A DNA stretch of 64,000 bases from Rhopalosiphum padi (taxonomy: Eukaryota > Arthropoda > Insecta > Hemiptera > Aphididae), in assembly GCF_020882245.1 (NCBI RefSeq), contig NC_083599.1:14828865-14892864 (forward strand), given 5' to 3'. The notes beneath the pieces are model-generated. The model was not told the origin of the DNA, did not search any database, and saw only the letters and a program-made list of their open reading frames with translations. Shown one piece after another: positions 13,056 through 22,474 of this stretch (positions are counted from its first letter, which is position 1; each line of letters starts with the position of its first letter). A program made the translations under genes and the position numbers.

Positions 13056-13063
13056 GTTTTAGG
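13056..13063. repeat. Right target-site duplication of hAT MITE
   Basis: GTTTTAGG, matching the left copy at all eight positions. Confidence 0.9.
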
Positions 13064-15227
13064 CGGACGACAGTCGCTTGTTTTTATTATTTGCACACAT
13101 CAGTTGATTTAAAAAACTGTATTGTAATACAATACGCATGTATTTAAAATAGTTAGCACTACTTAATGAAGTCGGCAATTATACCTATATACTGATATGA
13201 TTAATGTTGTAATTTGTAACCAGCTAATGTAGTAGCTAAATGTACTATTTAGTTGACTGCACCTTGGCTTGTGGTCTGTACCCATAGTAATAATTTTATT
13301 TAGTCATCTACACTCGGTTTTAATGTGGAATAGTTGCGAAACGTTTACATAAAATATATCATATGATTAGCTATTTTTTTTTATCTATATTTACACCTTT
13401 CTCGTATATACGCGTCGCTTCTAGTAGTTTTCTGACTTTACAGCGATAATACTTTTGTTCTTTTATGATTTCATTTTTCCCATCCGTTTTTCAATGCCTT
13501 TTATATGTATGATAAATCTATTAGTCGTTGTGAATAAGGTACTTTCTATCATTAAAGCATTGAAATCAATTTAAATATCGTATCGATATAGTATGTAGAG
13601 CTTTATAGTATAGCTGATGATATTATAATAAGCATTATTTACTAAATTGTTATCCTCGCGATGTTTTATTATTTTCTATATTATCGGCTTGTGAAATTAT
13701 AATTACCAAGTATGATGCATTATGCTCTATTTGTAATTGAAAATGTAGCAATATTCTTATCTTTTTTTTTGTTGTTGTTTGAAAACAGGTTGAGGCCACG
13801 AATGGGACAAAATATATTGACAGGTTTGTGTTGCTTGTGCATAAAAATATCGTTAAATTAATTTGGATAAAAAATAAATAAATAAATATTGACTGTTATA
13901 TAACCATTTAAAATGAAATGTTTGTCATACAATATATATATATATATTTTTTTTTATCTATTTTCGGAAATTAACATCTCTCTGCTTAACCTTCTGCTTT
14001 ATCTTGACAATATTTTTTTATTCTGCGAACCCATCTAGAAAAATATAATTTTTATTCAATAGGTATCTCGTTACACATACAAATAAAACGTTATCGTTCG
14101 TATTCGCTCTTCATTTTTTATGTGCTGTATTTGTAATTAAAGTCTACGATATAATAATGATATATATCTGTTATCTGCATAATACCTGTACCCGTACGAC
14201 TGTGCTCATAGACTATTATAGAATAAGTAACTACTAGTCGGCGTATGAAGTTTAGTTCTATTACGATGTAATTTAATACTACACACCGGTGCAGTATTGC
14301 AGTGGTTCGGCGATAACTATAATAATCATACACTAAGCGTAGGACACGTTTTATGAAACGTCTTGTTTTCTGCATTGTCCGCGCACGATATAATAATGTA
14401 TGCCTATTAAATGGATATTGGAATATACATCTATAATTTCTGTGGTTAAATGCAATACGTAATACGAACAAGCTGACATGACTTAGACGAGAAACACATC
14501 CAAACAACGCCGCGTGATTAATCGTTTCTGGTTACAATATAATACAATATAATACAGGTAAATGCCGCGCGTGTAATATTATAATATATACAGCTCGCAT
14601 TGACATAATATTGTCTGTATATTGTATTCGGACGACAGATGCTTCAAATTAAGTATATAAACAATTAGTGAAATAGAACACTCGCGTATATATAGGTAGC
14701 GCACTACTGCACTACTAATAGTAAATTATTTTTCACGAAAGTCAGTCATCGAATGATGACCCGCAATCAACACTGCTGCAGTGCGCTACGTCGTTTGTGA
14801 TCAGAATTTGACGAACAATTAAATGAAAACATTATACATTTTTATAACGTGGCTCGCACTACAGCAGTGGTTGTGCCTATACATAATACTCATAAATAAT
14901 TATTGCTTGTTATCAAACTTATATTACGATCGTCACTTAGTTTGAGAAGTTAAAATACGAATAAAACGCAGACAAATATCGTTGTAGGTACCCACTCATA
15001 TTAATGTATGCATTCCGTATTTCCGTTATCACTGTTGCAGTGTCGTTACTTTATATATTTATCAGTGTCAATGCCGGGTAAAGCAATTAATATTATATTT
15101 ACGATTATATTTACCATCTTTTGTACCTGGTGATATTCGTATATATATACCTCCGTTGTATAGGTATTATACCTATAAAGGCGAGCCAAGGTGTGTTTAT
15201 CACTATACTATCCAGTGTCCCTTCAAG
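13064..15227. other. AT-rich non-coding region
   Basis: No gene recognised. The 129-codon minus frame at 14118-14507 is Arg/Tyr/Ile-rich, with no motif and no neighbouring splice signals, and was rejected. The rest is A/T homopolymer and TA-rich sequence. Confidence 0.45.
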
Positions 15228-15302
15228 ATTTACCAATTTACTACGGTGGGATAATTTATAAATGTCATTATTTATAAACTCCACCTCCTTAAATTGGTAA
15301 AT
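15228..15302. ncRNA. Pre-miRNA-like hairpin, 75 nt (candidate)
   Basis: The sequence folds on itself: 13 perfect pairs at the base (ATTTACCAATTTA at 15228-15240 with TAAATTGGTAAAT at 15290-15302), a 4x4 internal loop, five pairs plus a wobble (GGTGG/CCACC), a small asymmetric bulge, nine AT pairs (TTTATAAAT) and a 6-nt loop at 15264-15269. The size and single-loop shape are those of an animal microRNA precursor. It could equally be a tiny MITE or chance palindrome in AT-rich DNA. Strand is undetermined because the fold works on both strands. Confidence 0.3.
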
Positions 15303-15550
15303 TATTTTAGAAAGTATTTTATACGAGCCGCTTTAAGTACTCACTCGTCTTAACTCCCGCGGCGCAGAGGCGCCTGCACATGGTATAAGGCGGGATGTCT
15401 GCGGAGAACCGAAGAACCTTTTGTTTTTCGTATTACGCCCTTGGGTAGTTATAGATCTAACGAAAACACGTTCAGCCAATATTATTAGGACGGTAAACTC
15501 AATAAATTTTTTATTTTATTTTATTTATAGGTATTCATTTTACGGGGATG

Positions 15551-15582
<32 letters not shown>

Positions 15583-17383
15583 ATAGTAGTCTGAACTACC
15601 AAATATAAAATATACAATATTATTCGTTCAAAACAATAGGTTCTAAGTGTAATAATACGAGCATACATAAATAATGAAATATTAATTTGAAAATATATTT
15701 AGAGCTTTCATTCTAAAACTCAAAAAATCCTAAAAATCGACATCATTACAAATTTAATTAAATAACAAAGCGCTCTCGGGAAAAATAAATTGGTAAATAT
15801 TTTTGTCTTATAAGATGTACAAAAAATAAATTTGAATTTCTAATAGAATAGTTATAAGTAAAAATACCAATTTTATTTAATAAATCGGAACATTAAATTC
15901 TATTATTAAAAATATCATAAATAAATAAGATGTTGGATCGGGATAACTTATTATTACACCTTACATCACGTCATAGGTGAATTAAAATGGTCTTAAATAC
16001 TACTAAAGAACAGATTTTAGGCCGAAACGCCCGAAACCTATGTTAGTTGGGATAAATATAATTGGACAGTAAAATAGATAGTTTTTTAGTAATAAAAAGA
16101 CGATAATAGAATAATAATATAACCTAATAAATAATTTAGAAATTGGTATATAGCTAAACGCATATTACTTTTATCACAGCTTTTATAAATAGAAGCCAAA
16201 TATGACGGTTTAAATGGTGCATTTTGACAAAGACAAATGGAATAGTTTATGTAGAGATTTAATAACCAAATTTGTACGTACTTTTAAGATAATTGGCGGG
16301 ACTCCATTAGCACCCGCCACCCATACTACGAGTATATACCATAAATATTAGTTGACTTTGAGGCATCAAAGATTTCATTCTCACTAATATACCACGAAGA
16401 TTTAAGTTAAAGATTATAAGTTTGCAACGTCATAATTAGTAGGTACTAAGATTAACATGTGAGGTAGAAGGTATAAAATTGAGCAAATAATTAAACAGAG
16501 TTAATACAAAAATATTTTGTGAAATTCAAATTTTACACGATAAAAACGTTTACGTTCTTATTGGCTATTACTCCAATAATTAAATGCATCCCCGTGCGGC
16601 CATGCCACCATCATCTATATATATTGTAATACTTAAATCATATAGTATTCATAAGAGTATAGAAATTATATATATATATAACAGCGCGAAGACGAGCGAA
16701 ATTGACGAGTAGGTACTTGTTTGATCGTATAAACCACTATAAAAGCTTAAACCGCATAAATTGTTTGTGTATGATGGTATCACGATCGTCCCCCTAACTG
16801 TCCTTATAAATAGGATTGGAATACAACGAAAAAGGATTAGAAAATATGACTTCGTTATTGATATCCGTTGTATAAATACGAGAGATTCACAAATGTCAAG
16901 ATCTCAGTCCAAAATCTAGGTAATTCGTGCAAGTATGGATTTATTTATTATATTTTTGTATAATTCGTACAGGTATTATGTGTTTAATAATACAATCGTA
17001 TAATATGGTATTTATTATTTTTTTTATGTATATATACAAAATATTTGTTTGATTTTCATGTGTGCAATACTTTTATGAGTTTCTTGACAAGCGAGAAAAT
17101 ATATTTTTTACTGTAACTACGTAGGTTTCGCTGTACAATAGTATTATTATTAGATTTCGTCTGAAACTAGACGTGCATTGAATACGAAATATAAAGACGA
17201 ACAAATATAGTTTAAAAGTATTGGCAATACACCGCATTTGCAATAATAATATGTATATTGTATATATTTGTGTTCTCGTTTCGAAAACATCAATTGAATT
17301 GACGAATAAGCAATGACCTACAGAATATATGTGTGCGCAATGCGTATATTATATGCCAAAACATATAATATAACACTGAATAC
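15303..17383. other. AT-rich non-coding region
   Basis: No gene recognised. A GC-richer patch at 15350-15420 contains a GGCGCAGAGGCGCC palindrome-like word. A (TA)n/(GA)n run lies at 15549-15582. The remainder is low-complexity AT-rich sequence. Confidence 0.4.
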
Positions 17384-17432
17384 CTTGAACGAGAGAGGCA
17401 TCGTCTGCCCGCACCGAACCGTGCGATTCGAA
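17384..17432 (-). CDS. Candidate 49-nt internal exon
   Basis: On the minus strand a GC-rich 49-base block is bounded by a textbook acceptor (TTTTCATTCCTTTGCAG directly before it) and an acceptable donor (CAAG|GTATTC directly after). One frame reads FESHGSVRADDASLVQ; the other two frames are also open, so phase is unknown. It stands out in composition from the AT-rich sequence around it, as small exons in AT-rich insect genomes do. It lies 85 bases from the MITE at 17518. No neighbouring exon was identified, so the call rests on splice signals and composition only. Confidence 0.3.
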
Positions 17433-17517
17433 CTGCAAAGGAATGAAAATCATTTCGGCATATGAAACACGGTCGTGCGTACCTTTTGTATGTATATACT
17501 GTAGATCATACAGTATA

Positions 17518-18355
17518 CAGGGTGATTCGTCGAGCAAATTCAGCCCCAATATTGCCTTTAATAACAAATATATTGAAATTTTTACTTTTGGATTAGTTGA
17601 GTATAGTTTAGAACCATAAATATTTATAGATACTAAGATATTTTATATTATTTAAAAAATTTACAGTACCAATACAAATGTATTTTTTTTTCAAACGTCG
17701 GCCAATACTTTTCTATTGTTGACTGATAGGGGATTATTTTTTGAAAATGTTGATGTATAAAAATCGAAATTCGAATGAGTATAGTTACCAAGTTTTAAGT
17801 GTAGGTACTAAGGATAATATTATACTACTACAATATAGTGTTAAAAGATATGGAGGGTAATGAATATTTGATGATTTGAACATTATTAATATATTGTAAT
17901 TATTAATATTATACTATAATATTTGTTATGAGACTTAAAAATGTATCCCAATATTACAGTGTTTAAATATTACAAATTTAAAAAATATTTTATTTTTTAT
18001 GCTAAACTATTAATGACTTTTAATCATACTTTCATTTTTTTCAATTCAAAATTTTAAAAACTAATCGTTTTTTAGTTTATAATAGAAAAGGACGGTTTTC
18101 ATTTGAAAAGACAATAGTTTTTATAGCTACAGAACATTTGATAAATGATGAAAAGCTAATAAATGTTTTAAAATATGTTTGTACAATATATTTACAAATT
18201 CCAATAATGATTATTATTTTAACAAATGCAATATTATAGGATAAAGGGGAAAAGGCGAACATGATTGGTAAATCACTTCGAGAATGTATAAATGCTATTG
18301 CTGTGTTGAGTGGAAACCTACGTCCGATTTTACCTCGGAATAAAGAGTAACCCTG
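17518..18355. mobile_element. TA-flanked MITE with CAGGGT ends, 838 bp
   Basis: The left end is CAGGGTGATTCGTCGAGC and the right end, reverse complemented, is CAGGGTTACTCTTTATTC. TA flanks both ends (17516-17517, 18356-18357). The terminal repeat is short (about 12 bases, two mismatches) and the interior is AT-rich without a transposase. The 140-codon minus frame (18077-18499) runs across its right end and has no recognisable domain, so I did not call it. Related outer ends occur at 6140-6384. Confidence 0.55.
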
Positions 18356-18357
18356 TA

Positions 18358-20573
18358 ACCACCCTCCAAATGATGTGATTTCATGATACACTAAAATTCG
18401 GTATTGTACCTTGAAAACGTAAATGCATACATAATATAATACTCTGCAGGTACATAAAAATCCAATATATATATACACACGTTGACGGCGTGTATGCATG
18501 TCGCATATAAAGGACGCGCAGGACGACCCTTATCCTTAGTCTAACAAGACGACATATTATAGTCGAGCGCGCGGGTATACTCCCGTGTAATATAATATTA
18601 TAGTGAACATTTTTGTAAAAATATTTAAGTAAAAACGTTCAAAATGTTGTAAATAATTTAGTATCGTATACTTTTTAAACACTTTAATTAGTTTAATTAT
18701 CTAAGTACTTAAGTTGTTATTTAAGTATCCATTATTTATTTTGAGGATATTTACTGAAATACTATAGTTTTCGTTATTTTCAGGTATTTTATTTTATTCA
18801 TTTGGTTATTTTAATTTCGTGAATTGTAAATTAAAATTCTTTTTGAACATAAACGGTTGTGTTGTTAATGAATTATTAACTTATTTATAATATGTTAAAA
18901 TAACGAAATATATTATCGTTTTGGAACTATTTATTTTAGGTATAATTAATAAACGATAAATATTTTTAAAACGCACATTAGAACTTACTGTTAATTGTTT
19001 ATATTTTAAAAGTATTTCAGAAAATTTAAAATAAAGTATTTGTGATCTTCGTTCACAATCGTTTTTCGTATATGTATAAGATGTAACGATTTGTCATTGA
19101 ACTGGAATTGACCACAATTTTACAATGATCTACTCAATGATGAGGATGCGCTTGACACATATTGCATATTATATAGTGGTTAGGTACTTAAATTCTCCAT
19201 TTTTAAAATTCGAACATTACACATTTGCATTTTTATATACACACAAAATTAGGGATTTAATTTCATAAATATTTGGGATTTTGTGTTTATTACCGACTAC
19301 TATATTATACCTGAAAGTATTTAAAATTTAGTTGGAAAGTCGATCATGCGTGTTTATTTTGAAATCAATCATGCGAGATGTGAATATTTTTTCCCCGAAT
19401 TCTTCTAGTGTGTTTGCCAAATCACTTTGACAAGAGGGTCCAAATCACTCATCCAAATGAATCTGTAAATGGCTGAATGTAACAGACTGGCTAAAAAAAA
19501 AATGCTTCATATTATACTATAATTATCGGTTATTGTACTGTACGTTTAGTATTATCGTTTCTACTGAAAAATTACCACCAGCGTTGTTAAACAAAATTAT
19601 TTCCTAAATTCCAAATTTTTGTAGTGATTTGTCGAATAAGTCATAAGTCATAATATTATATGTTTATGTATTTATAAATACTTGTTAAGTAAATATCATA
19701 TAATATATTTATAAAAATATAAAAATACTTAAAAAATGAGCTAAATCATTATTAATTTTCCATTATTTGCATAAACGAACTATGGTATAATATGAAATAC
19801 TGCTGGCTGCTGCCAATAGCAATTATGGTAGACGTATTTTCGCAATCAGTGGCAATAATTTGAGCGTTCAACTACTCGGTTACCACCCAAAATTATTTTA
19901 AAAATACATTTTTTCACTCTAGAAAACGAGTACATTAAGAATGAAAAAGCAAAATAAGGTTTACTAAGATATAGGGGTTAAAAGATTTTAAAATTATAAT
20001 AATTTATATTAATTTTATCAATGTTTTATATTTTATAAAATTTATCTGAGTATTTTTAATTTGTAATAAAATTATCTGCTTTATATTTTATATAAAAAAA
20101 GCTGTTTATCATTTGAAAAAATTAAGTTTGTATTACCAAATAATTATTTATAAATATAGTTTATAAAACATCTAAACATTTAAAAATATGTGTCTAAAAC
20201 TTTTGGAAACATTTTAAACTACTTATCACCATAGTTTTATCTTGACATGTGCAGGTATAAATATTCGTGGTGTTTGTGTGTGTTTGCGTGTGTATAAGTA
20301 ATTTGTAAGAGTATATTATGTGAAGCGTAAACTTGAAATAAAAAAAAAAAAACAGTACCTAATGCAAAAATACCATAATGTGATCTCTAACCTATCTGAA
20401 CTATTTATTATTATAGGTAAACAAATAGTATATCGCTTTTCTGTATTCTTTAAAAATGTTTGATTGAATTTAGTTGTAAATTATCTATTTTATTTTTATT
20501 ATTTTATAATTTTAAAAATGTAAAAAACAAATCGTTCTTAATCAAATCAATTACTTTTATGCGTCATAGGCCC
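18358..20573. other. AT-rich non-coding region
   Basis: No gene recognised in about 2.2 kb. It is composed of A/T-rich low-complexity sequence with short palindromes. Confidence 0.45.
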
Positions 20574-20749
20574 GGTTTTTCAATCTGTTTTATCCGCCAG
20601 ATAACATGAGTTATTCGGCAGATAAGAAAATATTCATTGTAATCGGTTTTTCAATGTCCAGATAGTGCTTATTCGACGGATAAATCATGGAATAGTTATT
20701 CGGTACTATTTCCATCGAATAAAGATTAATTTAACAAATAAATTTATTA
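20574..20749. repeat. Degenerate MITE-like sequence with internal repeats, interrupted by the LINE
   Basis: It begins GGCCCGGTTTTTCAATCTG, a form seen at the ends of many insect MITEs. A second CGGTTTTTCAAT copy follows about 70 bases later, each copy followed by related ATTCGNCGGATAA/CAGATA words. No inverted partner is visible on the far side of the LINE, so the element is partial or decayed. The LINE target duplication begins at its right edge. Confidence 0.4.
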
Positions 20750-20761
20750 TCAATCGTAATC
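20750..20761. repeat. Left target-site duplication of the LINE
   Basis: TCAATCGTAATC, repeated exactly at 25410-25421 after the A-tail. Including the preceding A the match is 13 bases, though that A may belong to the tail. Confidence 0.9.
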
Positions 20762-20793
20762 AGTTCCGTTGCGGCAGCCGTCCGATACACACG
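20760..20793 (+). promoter_or_regulatory. Possible internal core promoter of the LINE (Inr and weak DPE)
   Basis: At the junction the sequence TCAGTT fits the insect initiator TCA(G/T)T(C/T), with A at 20762 as +1. Jockey-type elements are known to use internal TATA-less promoters with an initiator and a downstream element. The bases at +28 to +32 (ACACG, 20789-20793) match four of five positions of the DPE consensus. T and C of the initiator coincide with the target duplication, so they may derive from host DNA. Confidence 0.35.
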
Positions 20794-21136
20794 CATGTTA
20801 TCAACGTCGTCGTGCCTCGCCTGCCAAATAGTGCTTAATTAAACAACGCGTTTAATATTTTAAATATTAACATAATATATCAATTTCTTTAATGTCTCTC
20901 GTACATATAAATAATCAAAAATAACCTATTTTTTATTATTTATTATTTTGTTTTTCCACGCATTCGTACAGTCGTACGAATGAATATTATTTTATACAGT
21001 TTTAAAATAATTATATTTATAAATAGTCCAACTGTTGTTCTATTACGTAATCACACCGATCGGCGTTTCCTTATCTGCGGACCGTCTTCGACGGACCGGT
21101 TAATCTAATTAATTACTCACCTCCGCATCGACCACA

Positions 21137-22474
21137 ATGTCAACAACTACGAACAAAAACAACAACGCTGATATGCCTCCGATCAACAAACTCGCAAAAA
21201 CAAAACTCAATGTAAATACAAATCTAAATGATTCAAATCACAAGGCTTCTTCGTCTAACGTCACACCAACGAGAGACTGGTCAACTCAAAAGAAAAGGAA
21301 TCACTCCAATTCCTCTTATTCTAATCCTGATTCACCAACCTCTCCACAAGTGCACCCTACTAAAACTAAAAAAAAATTATTCATTACGAATAATCGCTAT
21401 GAAGTTCTCAGTTCAATGGAACAATCGGTAGAACCTCTTGCTGAAGATTCGCAGGATACAAATTTCGAACCAGACGTTCCCTCATCTATCAAACCTCCCC
21501 CTCCTATATTCATAAAATACGTTCGCGATTTCCCTGAATTATGCACCGAACTCTGCGAGTTAATTGGTGTTGATAATTTTCAGTGTAAGTCAACGCCAGA
21601 TCAACTAAAAATCCAAACAACAAATCCTGAAGCATACAGAACGCTAGTCAAGTTCTTAAGAAATGAAAAAGCACAATTTCACACGTTTCAATTAAAAGAG
21701 GATAAACCAACTCGAGTGGTGATCCGTAATTTACATCCTACTACACCAACTAGTTTAATAAAAAGTGAACTGGAAACACGTCTTTTTGAAGTGCGTCAAG
21801 TCTCACAGGTACTCCACAGACTAAACAAAAAACAGCTCCCACTGTTTTTTGTAGATTTAGAACCAACGACCCACTCAAATGAAATATTCGAACTCAATTC
21901 TCTTCTTCACACAAAAGTAAAGGTTGAAGAACCCCACAAATCTAAAACGATCGCCCAATGTGCTAATTGTCAAGACTATGGACACACAAAGGCGTACTGC
22001 GGCCACCCACCTCGCTGCGTCCGCTGTGGAAAAGATCACCACTCTTCTTCCTGTCCGAAATCTCGAGATGAACCTCCATGCTGTGCACTCTGTCACGGAA
22101 ACCACCCGGCGAGCTACAAGGGTTGTTCTACTTACAAAGAGCTCCAACACCGTAAGAAATCAAATTCCAATAATAACAAATTTTTTTTCGATACTAAAGA
22201 TACTAATTTTAAGCCTAATTATGTACAAGATAATCACCCTTTAGGTCCCACTCCTACTAATTCTCCCAAGGTGCAAAATCAATCCTACGCAGAGGCAGTA
22301 GCCAATCAGACAGCTCGGCATACATTACCACCTTCAACACCTAATATCTCACCACCCTCAGAAACCAATATCACACTCCTAATGACAAGTTTCCTGAATG
22401 ATTTCAAAACCTTAATTAATCCTCTAATCTCTCTACTAACAAAAGTAATCTCAAGTTTATTAGATAAAAAATGA
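21137..22474 (+). CDS. LINE ORF1, gag-like nucleic-acid-binding protein (445 aa)
   Basis: It encodes the ORF1 product that packages element RNA into ribonucleoprotein. Residues 1-80 are Asn/Ser/Lys-rich and probably disordered. About 120-260 form a mixed region with RRM-like spacing (VVIRNLHPTT at 194-203, LPLFFVDLEP at 234-243), as in Jockey-type gag proteins with the PRE_C2HC-type region. Three zinc knuckles follow: C275-x2-C278-x4-H283-x4-C288, C294-x2-C297-x3-H301-x4-C306 and C316-x2-C319-x3-H323-x6-C330, the Jockey series. The C-terminal tail is Ser/Thr/Pro-rich. The start at 21137 is the first Met of the frame after the leader. It ends in ATGA, overlapping the ORF2 start by four bases. 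Confidence 0.9.
   Translation: MSTTTNKNNNADMPPINKLAKTKLNVNTNLNDSNHKASSSNVTPTRDWSTQKKRNHSNSSYSNPDSPTSPQVHPTKTKKKLFITNNRYEVLSSMEQSVEPLAEDSQDTNFEPDVPSSIKPPPPIFIKYVRDFPELCTELCELIGVDNFQCKSTPDQLKIQTTNPEAYRTLVKFLRNEKAQFHTFQLKEDKPTRVVIRNLHPTTPTSLIKSELETRLFEVRQVSQVLHRLNKKQLPLFFVDLEPTTHSNEIFELNSLLHTKVKVEEPHKSKTIAQCANCQDYGHTKAYCGHPPRCVRCGKDHHSSSCPKSRDEPPCCALCHGNHPASYKGCSTYKELQHRKKSNSNNNKFFFDTKDTNFKPNYVQDNHPLGPTPTNSPKVQNQSYAEAVANQTARHTLPPSTPNISPPSETNITLLMTSFLNDFKTLINPLISLLTKVISSLLDKK

Noticed and set aside
14118..14507. 129-codon minus-strand frame
   Set aside because: Arg/Tyr/Ile-rich, no motif, and nothing around it suggests a gene.
18077..18499. 140-codon minus-strand frame
   Set aside because: It crosses the right boundary of the MITE at 17518-18355 and has no recognisable domain.
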